A stretch of DNA of 43,220 bases from CAZGMJ01 sp964649005 (GTDB taxonomy: Bacteria; Planctomycetota; Phycisphaerae; Sedimentisphaerales; Anaerobacaceae): contig CAZYMD010000009.1 in assembly GCA_964649005.1 (NCBI GenBank), forward strand, positions 1-43,220, read 5' to 3'. This document shows positions 18,418 to 28,060 of this stretch, one piece after another. The first letter of the stretch is position 1; the number at the start of each line of letters is the position of its first letter. Made by a program: the position numbers and the translations under genes. The notes under the pieces are model-generated. The model saw nothing but the letters and a program-made list of their open reading frames with translations. It did not search any database and was not told where the DNA came from.

Positions 18418-18433
18418 TAAGGAGACACGTTTT

Positions 18434-21400
18434 ATGACAAGCCGATTGAATGTGATATTCCTGGCTCTTGTTGTGGTATTCACTTCGCTGCAAAATCAAA
18501 GCCTTGGAAAAGACCCTTCTATAGGTAGCCTCGAAGAGCAGTTTCAGCAGTTGCCGTCCGAGGCAAGACGGCTGACCGGGCCATTATTCTGGTTGCACGG
18601 TGATAATAGCAAAGAGCTGCTCGAAGAATATGTGGGTAAAGTTGCAGAAGGCGGCAATGGATGCTTTACCGCTGAGTCGCGTCCACACACCGACTGGTTA
18701 GGCGAAGGTTGGTACCGCGATCTGGATATTTGCCTGCAAGCGGCCAAGAAGCATGATCTTAAGATGTGGATATTCGATGAGAAGTGGTGGCCCAGTGGTG
18801 AAGTTGGCGGGATGGTTCCTGAAAAGTACGCCAGTAAGCGGATGACAGCATCTGCTAAAGATGTCACCGGCCCATCGGAATTTATCGACGATGGATACGA
18901 TGGCAATCACTACATCGGTACTGTCGCGGGGAAGGAGACAGCCAACAGTATTGATGGTGACAGTCTTATGGACCTTTCCAAATTTATCAAGAATGGCAGG
19001 CTCCAATGGAACGCCCCTGAGGGCAAGTGGAAGGTGATACGGTTCGGCTGGGAACTCAGCAATAAAGACCGTCTTCTTGTAGACGGGGCCAGCGCCGATT
19101 GTGCGGAGTGGTTGATTCAGACAGTATATCAGCCTCACTACGACCGCTTCAAAAAAGACTTCGGCAAATCCATTCAAGGCTTTTTCTACGACGAGCCCGA
19201 AACACGAGGGGACTGGGGCACCGAGGTGATGAAGGTTCTCAAAGAACGCAAGGTGGACTGGAAGAAAGCGCTGGTTGCCTGTAAGTTCAAGCTGGCGGGC
19301 GAGCAACAGGCCGCTGCACGATATCAGTATCAGGATGCATTCGCGGAGGCGTGGGGGCGGACACTGTTTGGCGGGATAACGAAATGGTGCCACGATCACG
19401 ACGTTCTTTCGATAGGTCACTTCCTCGAACATCGAATGGAGTATCTGCACCCGGAGGTTTGTGCGGGCAATATGTTCCAGCTTCAGAAGTACACTGACTT
19501 CGGTGGTATCGACGCTGTTTTCGATCAGTTTATTATGGGCAAAAGAGTCGCGAGGGACGCACCCACATGGCAAACGCCCAAGATCGCCAGCTCGATCAGT
19601 CACGTCTATGGAAAAGACGATGATATTGCGATGGTCGAGATATTCGGCGCGCGAGGTCAGGATTTGTCGTACCCTGAAATGAAATGGTGGACCGATCACA
19701 TGCACGTCAGCGGTGTGAATTTTCACATCCCGCATTCGTTCAATCCGCGCTCGCCTTTCGATATGGATTGCCCGCCCTATTTCTACAACAATGGGTACGA
19801 ACCCCGCTGGCCTCTTTATCGCGTGTATGCAGATTATACGAGCAGGCTTACTTTGATGCTAACCGGAGGCAGGCACGTATGCCCTGTCGCGTTGCTGTTT
19901 TTGGGAGGCAGCCATCACGTTGGCAAATCGGTCCCACCAGAGCAGATCAGCACGGCATTGCAGGATGCGCTTTATGATTGCGACTGGATGCCTTACGAGG
20001 TTCTTGAGAAAGACGCCACCATTAAGAGCAAACAGATAAGGCTCTATCAGGAAAGATACAGCGTGCTTATAGTTCCACCAGTCGAGGTAATACCATATAA
20101 GACTTTATCGAAGGTCAAAGAATTCTTCGACAAAGGCGGTATCGTGGTCGGATATGGCTTTGTCCCCACGAAGTCGGCGACACTGGGGCGAACAAGCGAG
20201 GATATCCAGAAGCTGTGCAAAGCGATATGGGGGGCGCCCAAACCAGGGCTTGAGGTGCGCAAAACCAACAAGGCCGGCGGGCGTTCGTACCTGCTTCCTC
20301 TGGAACCGACACCCGAGCAGTTGCAGCAGGTATTGGCGGGTGACGCTGGAATTCATCCGACTCTGGAAGTGCTCGAAGGCGATACCAATCACTGGCTGCA
20401 CGTTCTGCACAGGTTCAAGTCAGGCTGTGATATATTCTTCGTTTGCAACCAGGATGTGCAAAGCGGGCCAAAAAAGTTTCGCTTCAAGATCAAGACAAAG
20501 GGACACCCCGAATGCTGGGATGCGGTGCGAAATGAGATCAGGTCGATTCCTTACATACACGATGGAGAACACGTGAAGCTCTCTTTAACGCTCGAATCGA
20601 ACGATAGCGCATTGATTGTATGCAGGCCAAAGAAGCGTGAGCTGCCAATGATGATTCAGGACAGTAGTATCAAAGCCGTCCGCTCAATTTCCATCGTGCG
20701 AGATGAAACGCCGGAACAGCCAGTCGCTGTGCCCGAAATGGAGGCCGGTGCAAGCAAGGCAATAGCGGATTGCAAATGGGTATGGTACCCACAGGAAGAG
20801 CCTGCGGTGCGGGCTCTGGTGGGGACGTGCTATTTCCGCAAGAACATTAATATTGAAGATCAGGCCAAGATCACGGACGCTCGATTTATCGGCACGGCGG
20901 ATAATACACTCGCACTGTTCGTCAATGGAAAGAAGATCGACGGCACAGGCCAGGGATTTGATAGCTGGAATCAAATTGCAAATCTGGAGATTGGTGAGCA
21001 TTTGAAGGCAGGGAAAAACACTATAGCCATATCGGTTTATAACGCCAGCGATCAGCCCAATCCTGCGGGCCTGATAGGCAAAATCATTATAGAATACGAA
21101 GAAGGAAAGAATCTTGTCGTGGCGGTCGACAAAACCTGGAAGACATCCGACAAAGATAACGCCGGGTGGCAAGGCGCAGATTTCGACGACAGCAAGTGGG
21201 TCGATTCAATCGATATCGCAGCATACGGACAAGGCCCCTGGTGGACTCTAAGTGGCAGGCAGCTTACTCTAAGCCCTATTAGGCAGGCCGATCCATTCTT
21301 TGGACATTGCGTGATTCCCGGCGGAGCAGATTTGAGCGAAACGGTTGTTTACCTGGAGGCCGATGAGATCGGGCCGGAACCAGCCGCCCGCGTCACTATC

Positions 21401-21538
21401 AACGGTCAATATGCGGGTGGTTTCATCGCCAGGCCATTCAGGCTCGACGTTACACAGCATTTGAAGGCCGGCAAAAATACTATTTGTATCGAGCCTTTTG
21501 CACCAGCCTCGGCGAAGCTGGTTCTATACAAGCGATGA
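18434..21538 (+). CDS. GH106 family alpha-L-rhamnosidase, secreted
   Basis: The ATG at 18434 is chosen over an in-frame one at 18386 because AGGAG precedes it by nine bases and a signal peptide (LNVIFLALVVVFTSLQNQSLG) follows. The product is 1034 residues. The N-terminal catalytic region carries GH106 hallmarks: FWLHGDNSKELLEEYVGKVAEGG-type text, KMWIFDEKWWPSGEVGG near 110-130 and HPEVCAGNMFQLQKYTDFGGI near 340. The last 250 residues form two galactose-binding-like beta-sandwiches (FIGTADNTLALFVNGKKIDG; YLEADEIGPEPAARVTINGQ). It should release L-rhamnose from glycans such as rhamnogalacturonan or rhamnosylated exudates, in the periplasm or outside. Placement directly after rhaT strongly supports this. 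Confidence 0.9.
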   Translation: MTSRLNVIFLALVVVFTSLQNQSLGKDPSIGSLEEQFQQLPSEARRLTGPLFWLHGDNSKELLEEYVGKVAEGGNGCFTAESRPHTDWLGEGWYRDLDICLQAAKKHDLKMWIFDEKWWPSGEVGGMVPEKYASKRMTASAKDVTGPSEFIDDGYDGNHYIGTVAGKETANSIDGDSLMDLSKFIKNGRLQWNAPEGKWKVIRFGWELSNKDRLLVDGASADCAEWLIQTVYQPHYDRFKKDFGKSIQGFFYDEPETRGDWGTEVMKVLKERKVDWKKALVACKFKLAGEQQAAARYQYQDAFAEAWGRTLFGGITKWCHDHDVLSIGHFLEHRMEYLHPEVCAGNMFQLQKYTDFGGIDAVFDQFIMGKRVARDAPTWQTPKIASSISHVYGKDDDIAMVEIFGARGQDLSYPEMKWWTDHMHVSGVNFHIPHSFNPRSPFDMDCPPYFYNNGYEPRWPLYRVYADYTSRLTLMLTGGRHVCPVALLFLGGSHHVGKSVPPEQISTALQDALYDCDWMPYEVLEKDATIKSKQIRLYQERYSVLIVPPVEVIPYKTLSKVKEFFDKGGIVVGYGFVPTKSATLGRTSEDIQKLCKAIWGAPKPGLEVRKTNKAGGRSYLLPLEPTPEQLQQVLAGDAGIHPTLEVLEGDTNHWLHVLHRFKSGCDIFFVCNQDVQSGPKKFRFKIKTKGHPECWDAVRNEIRSIPYIHDGEHVKLSLTLESNDSALIVCRPKKRELPMMIQDSSIKAVRSISIVRDETPEQPVAVPEMEAGASKAIADCKWVWYPQEEPAVRALVGTCYFRKNINIEDQAKITDARFIGTADNTLALFVNGKKIDGTGQGFDSWNQIANLEIGEHLKAGKNTIAISVYNASDQPNPAGLIGKIIIEYEEGKNLVVAVDKTWKTSDKDNAGWQGADFDDSKWVDSIDIAAYGQGPWWTLSGRQLTLSPIRQADPFFGHCVIPGGADLSETVVYLEADEIGPEPAARVTINGQYAGGFIARPFRLDVTQHLKAGKNTICIEPFAPASAKLVLYKR

Positions 21539-21586
21539 TTGTTTTATTCGACGGCGCAAATATAACGATTCTGAAAGGCGTGAGTA

Positions 21587-24500
21587 ATGATCAAGAAGGC
21601 TGCTATATACCTTGTTCTTTTCCTGGCCGTACCGGTCATCGCAGGGCAAAATAGTGACACCGTCAAAGTGTGGTCCGAGCAGCTCGAACTGCCCACATAC
21701 GAGGTTCATCCGCCTGACGTCAATCCGATGTTCTGGAAGCCACAGTCGTACCAGGGCGCAAGCAAGGTGATTTATCCTTATCCACTGCTAGACAACCTTT
21801 CGAATATCCGCAAGAGCAAGATATATAACGCTCTCTATCTGGAGAACGAGTACATCAAGCTGTGCGTGCTGCCTGAAATGGGTGGAAGGCTTTTCTACGC
21901 CACGGACAAAACGAATGGCTATGAAATTTTCTACCGCCAGCACGTCATCAAACCATCGAATATTGGCATGCTCGGGGCCTGGATATCGGGAGGCATCGAA
22001 TGGTGCGTCTTTCACCATCACAGGGCTTCGACTTTCATGCCCGTCGATTACAAGCTAATCGATAATTCCAATGGTAGCAAGACCATCTGGATCGGAGAGA
22101 TCGAACCGCGACAGCGCATGAAGTGGAGCATAGGCATCACGCTTTATCCTGGCAAATCGTATATCGAAGTTCAGGTCAAGATGTTCAACCGCACAGCCAA
22201 TACCAACTCCATTTTGTACTGGGCCAACGTCGCCACTCATGCGAACGATGACTACCAGATTTTCTTCCCGCCCAGCACGGAGTTCGGGACCTACCACGCC
22301 AAGAATTACTTCACGCACTGGCCCATCGCTAAAGAGAGGTACCTGAATCGCGACTACATCGGCGTCGATCTTTCGTGGTGGAAGAACCATCCGAGCCCTG
22401 TTTCGATTTTCGCGCACGATCTCAAGGATGGATTCCTTGCAGGGTACGATCATGGCAAACAAGCGGGAACCGTTCACGTGGCCAACCCCAACATCGTCAG
22501 AGGCGCCAAGCTCTGGGAATGGGGCCCCGGTGAAGTGGGCAGCATGTGGGATAGCAAAGTGCTTACCGACGCCGACGGTCCATACGCCGAGCTGATGATA
22601 GGTGCGTATTCGGATAACCAGCCCGACTATAGTTGGGTCAAACCATACGAGGTCAAACAATGCAAACAGTACTGGTATCCGATTCGCCAGATCGGCGGGA
22701 CAAAAGCGGCCAATATCGACGCTGCATTGAATCTGGAAATGAAGGACGACCGGAAAGTTATATTGGGGCTAAATGTCACACAAAAACAAAATAACGCCCG
22801 CGTGGTGTTGAAAGCCAAAGGTGAAACTCTAATTGATAGTAGGATTAATATCAGCCCGGCTGAGCCGTTCGTAAAAGAAGTCACAGTGCCTGCTGATATA
22901 GAGCAAACCGGCCTGTATGCGGCGCTGTTCAGTGAATCGGGACAGGAGCTAATCTCATACGCCCCAGTGAAAAAAGAATCCGACACCGAGCTTCCTCCAA
23001 CCGTTAAGCCGCCGACGACGCCGAAAGATATTAAGACTATCGAAGAGCTGTATCTGACAGGCCTGCGTATCAAGCAATTCCACAACGCGCGATTGAATCC
23101 GAACGATTACTTCGAAGAAGCGCTGAAGCGCGATCCAAACGATTCGCGATGTAATATCCAGCTTGGAATCTATTACGCGCAGAAAGGACTGTACGAGCAG
23201 GCTATCGAAAGACTCACAACAGCCATCAAGCGTATTGCAAAAGACTATACTCGGCCTCGCGACTGTGAGGCCTATTACCATCTGGGGCTCGTGCTCAAAA
23301 GGCAGGGCAGAAACGAACAGGCTTATGAGAACCTGTATCGTGCGGCGTGGGATTATTCGCTGAGATCGGCGGCGTACTACAATCTTGCAGAGATATCCTG
23401 TCTGCGAGGACAGCTCAAGCAGGCATTGGAGGAAGTTGAGAACTCGCTGGTTACGAACGCTGTTAACACCAAGGCGCTCAATCTTAAGAGTGCTATATTG
23501 AGAAGGCTTGGTCAAGCAGCCCAAGCGAATCGCCTAACCTCGAATACATTGAAGATCGATCCACTGGACTATTGGGCACGCAACGAGAAGCACCTTGTGC
23601 TTAAGGAAATGGGCCGTAAGCAACAGGCAGCAAAGCAGCTTACGCAACTAAAGGCTGTAATGAGGGACTATGCTGAATCGTACCTGGAACTGGCCACGGA
23701 CTATATTGCCTGCGGATTCTATGACGATGCGGTGGATGTCCTGTCGCGAGCGGTACGGATGAAAAAGGACGGGCTGAGTGATTACGCAACGATTCATTAT
23801 TACATGGCATATCTGTCTTCAAAGCAAGGCGACCAGAACAAAGCGAAACGCTTTTATAAAAGTGCAATGCAGTGCCCAACCGATTACTGTTTCCCGTTCA
23901 GGCTGGAGAGTATCGACATTCTGGCTGAGGCTATTAAGCAGAATCCCCGCGATGCAAAAGCCCACTATTATTTAGGTAATCTGCTATACGACTTGCAGCC
24001 AGAGAAAGCCATAGAGCAGTGGGAGAGGGCTGTCGAGATGGATGATTCCATGGCCATCGCGTATAGGAATCTGGGCTGGGGCTATCGGTACGCACAGGAA
24101 GATATAGGCAAGGCAATTGCCGGCTACGAAAAAGCGATTGCGTATAATCCGCAGCAGCCGCGATACTATTACGAGTTGGACCAGCTCTACGAGAGCAGCG
24201 GAGCCGACATAAAGACACGCCTGGCGACTCTCGAATCGCATCATGAATACGTACAAAAACGCGAGGATTCGCTCATTCGGGAGATCATCGTTCTAACTCA
24301 GGCGGGCAAGTACGACAAGGCAATCGAATATCTGCAAAATTATTTCTTCCATATAAGGGAAGGCAATAGGCGGCTTCACGAGACGCATGTGGATGCATAC
24401 CTGCTGCGTGGCCTGGCGCGATTCGCAAAGAAGGATTACAAATCCGCGCTCGATGACTTGCTGATGGCGAACGAATATCCCGAAAATCACCAGGTCGGGC

Positions 24501-24934
24501 GCGATCGTGATTACGACAGGAATGTACAAATTAGCTATTTTCTTGGTGAATGCTATGAGGCGCTCGGTGAGGCCGACAAAGCACGGGAGTTTTTTAAGAA
24601 AGCAACCAGCCAGGATATCCGTGATTCAGAATACATCTACTACCAGGGCATAGCCCATCAGAAAACAGATGAAAGTGACAAGGCGACAGAAATATTCGAT
24701 AAGTTAATCAACCTGGGCGAGAAAAGAATCGCTGGCACAGAAGATGTCGATTTCTTCGCAAAATTCGGAGAAGGCGAAGGTGCCCGCGTTCGCACTGCCA
24801 CTGGGCATTACATGATGGCCCTGGGATATCTCGGAAAGAATCAACTTGTCGAGGCCCGCGAATCACTGTCGAAAACAGTCGAGCTTAACGTTAATCACAC
24901 ATGGGCTCGTTACCATCTCGAGCAATTGAAATAG
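21587..24934 (+). CDS. DUF5107 domain protein with C-terminal TPR array, secreted
   Basis: The 1115-residue protein starts with a Sec signal (AAIYLVLFLAVPVIAGQ). The DUF5107 region, about 30-350, shows YLENEYIKLCVLPEMGGRLFYA and GGIEWCVFHHHR; this family has a galactose-mutarotase-like fold and is found among glycan-degradation genes. A linker rich in proline near 465-480 leads to a long tetratricopeptide array (about 485-1110), with units such as DPNDSRCNIQLGIYYAQKG and NPRDAKAHYYLGNLL. The TPR part suggests protein contacts, perhaps holding extracytoplasmic enzymes together. AAAGG precedes the ATG by eight bases. It lies 48 bases after GH106 and 38 before the oxidoreductase. Enzymatic activity of DUF5107 is not something I can show here. 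Confidence 0.85.
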   Translation: MIKKAAIYLVLFLAVPVIAGQNSDTVKVWSEQLELPTYEVHPPDVNPMFWKPQSYQGASKVIYPYPLLDNLSNIRKSKIYNALYLENEYIKLCVLPEMGGRLFYATDKTNGYEIFYRQHVIKPSNIGMLGAWISGGIEWCVFHHHRASTFMPVDYKLIDNSNGSKTIWIGEIEPRQRMKWSIGITLYPGKSYIEVQVKMFNRTANTNSILYWANVATHANDDYQIFFPPSTEFGTYHAKNYFTHWPIAKERYLNRDYIGVDLSWWKNHPSPVSIFAHDLKDGFLAGYDHGKQAGTVHVANPNIVRGAKLWEWGPGEVGSMWDSKVLTDADGPYAELMIGAYSDNQPDYSWVKPYEVKQCKQYWYPIRQIGGTKAANIDAALNLEMKDDRKVILGLNVTQKQNNARVVLKAKGETLIDSRINISPAEPFVKEVTVPADIEQTGLYAALFSESGQELISYAPVKKESDTELPPTVKPPTTPKDIKTIEELYLTGLRIKQFHNARLNPNDYFEEALKRDPNDSRCNIQLGIYYAQKGLYEQAIERLTTAIKRIAKDYTRPRDCEAYYHLGLVLKRQGRNEQAYENLYRAAWDYSLRSAAYYNLAEISCLRGQLKQALEEVENSLVTNAVNTKALNLKSAILRRLGQAAQANRLTSNTLKIDPLDYWARNEKHLVLKEMGRKQQAAKQLTQLKAVMRDYAESYLELATDYIACGFYDDAVDVLSRAVRMKKDGLSDYATIHYYMAYLSSKQGDQNKAKRFYKSAMQCPTDYCFPFRLESIDILAEAIKQNPRDAKAHYYLGNLLYDLQPEKAIEQWERAVEMDDSMAIAYRNLGWGYRYAQEDIGKAIAGYEKAIAYNPQQPRYYYELDQLYESSGADIKTRLATLESHHEYVQKREDSLIREIIVLTQAGKYDKAIEYLQNYFFHIREGNRRLHETHVDAYLLRGLARFAKKDYKSALDDLLMANEYPENHQVGRDRDYDRNVQISYFLGECYEALGEADKAREFFKKATSQDIRDSEYIYYQGIAHQKTDESDKATEIFDKLINLGEKRIAGTEDVDFFAKFGEGEGARVRTATGHYMMALGYLGKNQLVEARESLSKTVELNVNHTWARYHLEQLK

Positions 24935-24972
24935 GCCCGAAATAAAAGGGTGTCTTATGAGGAGACAGGCAA

Positions 24973-26319
24973 ATGTCAGAGCACAATAGAAGCAGACGAC
25001 GCTTTCTTGCAGCAACAGCGAGCGCCGCGGCGTTTACGATTGTTCCTCGTCACGTTCTCGGAGGAGCCGGTAATACACCGCCCAGCGAAAAGCTCAACAT
25101 AGCCGGCATAGGCTTTGGTGGTATGGGCAAAAGCAATCTTCGGCAGCTCGAAAGCGAAAATATTGTGGCCCTGTGCGACGTGGACATGAACTATGCAGCC
25201 GAAACGATTAAGCGATACCCCAAGGCGAAGGTCCACACCGATTTTCGCAAGATGCTGGAGACGCAGAAGGATATCGATGCTGTGATGATCGCCACGCCCG
25301 ATCATACGCACGCAATTATCGCAATGGCCGCGATGAAAATGGGCAAGCACGTCTATTGCCAGAAACCCCTGACTCACGATGTCTACGAGTCGCGCATGTT
25401 AGCGAAAGCAGCGAAGAAATACGGCGTGACAACACAGATGGGAATACAGGGACATTCAAGCGAAGGGAACCGATTGATCTGCGAATGGATATGGGACGGC
25501 GCTATAGGCGAGGTACGCGAGGTCGATGCGTGGTGCAGCTTGTCGTATTTTCCGTTCGGGCATGCCTACTGGAGCTCGAAGTGGAACAGACGACCCAGTG
25601 ACACGCCGCCGATGCCGTCCGGATTGGACTGGGATCTCTGGCTGGGCCCGGCTCCGAAGCGCCCCTACCACCCTGCGTATCATCCGGGCGTCTGGCGATG
25701 CTGGTGGGACTTTGGCTGCGGCATGATGGGCGACAGAGGCGCTCACACACTCGACGGTGCATTCTGGGCCTTGAAGCTCGGACATCCCGAGACTATCGAA
25801 GCGACGTCACTGGATTTGAATCCCGATACGCACCCGCTGGCTGCGGTCGTGACATATCAATTCGGCGCAAGGGGAGATTTGCCTCCTGTCAAGCTGACAT
25901 GGTACGAAGGGCTCCGCGCGCCGAGGCCGCCGGAGCTGGAAGATGGTCGGCGCATGGGCCACACTGAAGGCGGCATACTCTTCAAGGGCACAAAGGGAAA
26001 ACTCGTCGGCGGTGTTTATGGAGAAGGCCCCAGATTGATCCCCGAGAGCAGTATGAAAGAATACAAGCAGCCCGAAAAGACGATCCCAAGAGTCAAAGAC
26101 TCACATGAGATGGATTGGGTCCGCGCCTGCAAGGAAGGCCGGCAGGCCGGAGCGGACTTCGCCTATTCAGGCCCGCTCACCGAAATATGTCTGCTTGGAA
26201 ACGTAGCCAAACGAATGGACGCCAGAATCGAATGGGACGCCGAGAACCTGAAGGTGACGAATCTGCCAGAAGCCAACAAGTACATCCGCACGGAATATCG
26301 ACAGGGTTGGAGCTTGTAA
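24973..26319 (+). CDS. Tat-exported Gfo/Idh/MocA family oxidoreductase (rhamnoside operon)
   Basis: The 448-residue product opens with a Tat signal, RSRRRFLAATA (RRR at 8-10). The Rossmann glycine motif is GIGFGGMG (45-52). The family EKP motif reads QKP (130-132, HVYCQKPLTHDV), a change that often occurs in exported planctomycete members and leaves the lysine in place. The LDWDLWLGPAPKRPYHPAYH segment matches the same subgroup. GAGGAG lies upstream of the ATG. It is the last gene of the five-gene operon starting at 16171, so a redox or redox-assisted cleavage step on a rhamnosylated product is a reasonable inference. Its first codons are clearly homologous to the decayed stretch at 28286-28345. 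Confidence 0.86.
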   Translation: MSEHNRSRRRFLAATASAAAFTIVPRHVLGGAGNTPPSEKLNIAGIGFGGMGKSNLRQLESENIVALCDVDMNYAAETIKRYPKAKVHTDFRKMLETQKDIDAVMIATPDHTHAIIAMAAMKMGKHVYCQKPLTHDVYESRMLAKAAKKYGVTTQMGIQGHSSEGNRLICEWIWDGAIGEVREVDAWCSLSYFPFGHAYWSSKWNRRPSDTPPMPSGLDWDLWLGPAPKRPYHPAYHPGVWRCWWDFGCGMMGDRGAHTLDGAFWALKLGHPETIEATSLDLNPDTHPLAAVVTYQFGARGDLPPVKLTWYEGLRAPRPPELEDGRRMGHTEGGILFKGTKGKLVGGVYGEGPRLIPESSMKEYKQPEKTIPRVKDSHEMDWVRACKEGRQAGADFAYSGPLTEICLLGNVAKRMDARIEWDAENLKVTNLPEANKYIRTEYRQGWSL

Positions 26320-26377
26320 GAGCCGAGTATTAGATCAATGCAATACAACAATGCTTCGCAGACCACAGCGGATGCGC

Positions 26378-28060
26378 TCAGTCGATCTTGCGCCTAATCG
26401 CCACGATTGTGAGCGCTTCGCCTTTGGTATAGTTGTACCCTTCTTTCAGCGCGATCTGTTCAAGGCCCACAAGGTTATATTCCTTGTGCAACTTTTCGAA
26501 GACTTCACTGGGCACAATCAAGGCGCCCTGCTCCGGCCTGCCAGCCCATTCGACCACATCCTGCTCGTTGCGAAGGCGCTCTACATTCCTGTCCAAATAG
26601 AAAACCAGGCTCGGCTGAAAATACTCGTACACAGCAACAGGAGTATCACCGGAAACTTTCTGACGAACGGCCTTGCCGATGGCCGGCGGTATCTTGATCC
26701 GCTCAATCCCAGGCAGAACGCCCAACAGAAACGGAACCTGGAATAAGATCATGCCAATGAGAAGAACACGCCAGCTTGCAGCAGCCCCGGCGGCGAGATG
26801 CCTGCGAACCGTCACAATTCCCATAACGGCAAGCACTGCGGCGCACAAAAGGCACCAGATTATAAAGGTCAGAGGAGCCTTCAACATAACCGGCACAATA
26901 ATGAATCCACCTACACCTATAAAAACGAACGGAGCATAGAACCATACACCTCTGCGCAGCCACCGCAGGTCACGAGGTTCGAGCCTGTTTTCCTGCGCCG
27001 CTGTTATCGTGGCGGCTGTCGCTATCGCCAGGGCAGGCCAAATGAACGCTATGTAATGCGGCAGCTTGGTTGCGGCCAGCGTCATTAACACGAATGTAGA
27101 AGCAATCCAGGAGATCAGTAAGGCTCTGGCGCGAGGGCCACCGATTCGTCTGCCTAAAAGGGCTGAGAAAGTCCCAGGCAGATACAACGACCAGGGGAAA
27201 AAGCCTCCTATCAGCACTGGGATATAGTATGGCAAAGAAAGAAGGAATTCTCCGCCGTGATGTTGCATGGGCTTGAGGGCCCTGCCAAAAACGTGCTGTC
27301 CGAAAAAAATTCGGAAGAACTCGCCATCCGTGGCCTTGTTCGCGGGAATGATCCACAGCAGGAAAATGAGAGCGCCAAGGGCCAACGCCAAGGCTGTGTT
27401 GAACAGTTGTTTTGGCAGCCGCGGCACTTGCCTGCGCGAAAGCCACAGGGTTAGGAGAATCGCCGGTACGGGCAGGACGCCTATCGGCCCCTTGGCCAGC
27501 ATCCCGAGTCCGAACGCAAGGCCCATCAACACTACGTGACGAGCACGCGTGCCCGTCTGCATCGCCTCGACAAAGACCAGCATGGCGTAGACTGCAAACG
27601 GCAACAGGACCGCATCGGGGATGGCGGAGGTTCCAACGACAAGCATCATAAGCGTGGAAGGGAGCACCAGCATCGCCATGAAAGCCGAGCGGGCATCAAC
27701 AAGCCGCCTGGCGATCAGAAATGTGAACAGGCATGTCAGCGCCGTTCCCATAACGCTGAAGAAGCGAAAAGCATACTCCGCGGGCCCCACGAACCGAACG
27801 GGCAGTGACATGAGCCAATAGATCAGTATGGGCTTTTCGAGCCACGGACTGCCGTTGAAAAAGGGAACTATGTAGTCGCCCGATTCCAGCATTTCCATCG
27901 TTACCCGGCTGTAGTATCCTTCGTCCCGGTCCCACAGAGTCGAACGGGTGGTCATGAACAGATACGCCATAGCAATCGCAAAGGCAATCAGCAGGACCGT
28001 TCGCAAGGGCTTGCGGCCGTTATCAACACCATCAACAGACTGTATCGAATCATTTTCCAT
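26378..28060 (-). CDS. GT39/ArnT-like membrane glycosyltransferase
   Basis: The product carries the ArnT/PMT (GT39) signature just after the first helix: STLWDRDEGYYSRVTMEML, with the acidic pair thought to bind the lipid-linked sugar donor. About twelve hydrophobic segments follow. A soluble C-terminal part of about 120 residues includes GDTPVAVYEYFQPSLVFYLD. Such enzymes move a sugar from a polyprenyl phosphate carrier onto lipid A or another acceptor on the outer face of the inner membrane. I place the start at ATG 28060 (AGGA four bases upstream; 560 residues), but 28102 and 28159 are also possible. The gene converges with the operon ending at 26319, 58 bases away. The acceptor is unknown. 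Confidence 0.82.
   Translation of the reverse strand: MENDSIQSVDGVDNGRKPLRTVLLIAFAIAMAYLFMTTRSTLWDRDEGYYSRVTMEMLESGDYIVPFFNGSPWLEKPILIYWLMSLPVRFVGPAEYAFRFFSVMGTALTCLFTFLIARRLVDARSAFMAMLVLPSTLMMLVVGTSAIPDAVLLPFAVYAMLVFVEAMQTGTRARHVVLMGLAFGLGMLAKGPIGVLPVPAILLTLWLSRRQVPRLPKQLFNTALALALGALIFLLWIIPANKATDGEFFRIFFGQHVFGRALKPMQHHGGEFLLSLPYYIPVLIGGFFPWSLYLPGTFSALLGRRIGGPRARALLISWIASTFVLMTLAATKLPHYIAFIWPALAIATAATITAAQENRLEPRDLRWLRRGVWFYAPFVFIGVGGFIIVPVMLKAPLTFIIWCLLCAAVLAVMGIVTVRRHLAAGAAASWRVLLIGMILFQVPFLLGVLPGIERIKIPPAIGKAVRQKVSGDTPVAVYEYFQPSLVFYLDRNVERLRNEQDVVEWAGRPEQGALIVPSEVFEKLHKEYNLVGLEQIALKEGYNYTKGEALTIVAIRRKID

Noticed and set aside
27334..27347. TTCGCGGGAATGA inside the glycosyltransferase resembles the repeat core
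   Set aside because: It encodes part of IPANKATDG in a normal reading frame and lacks the other half of the hairpin and the terminal arms.
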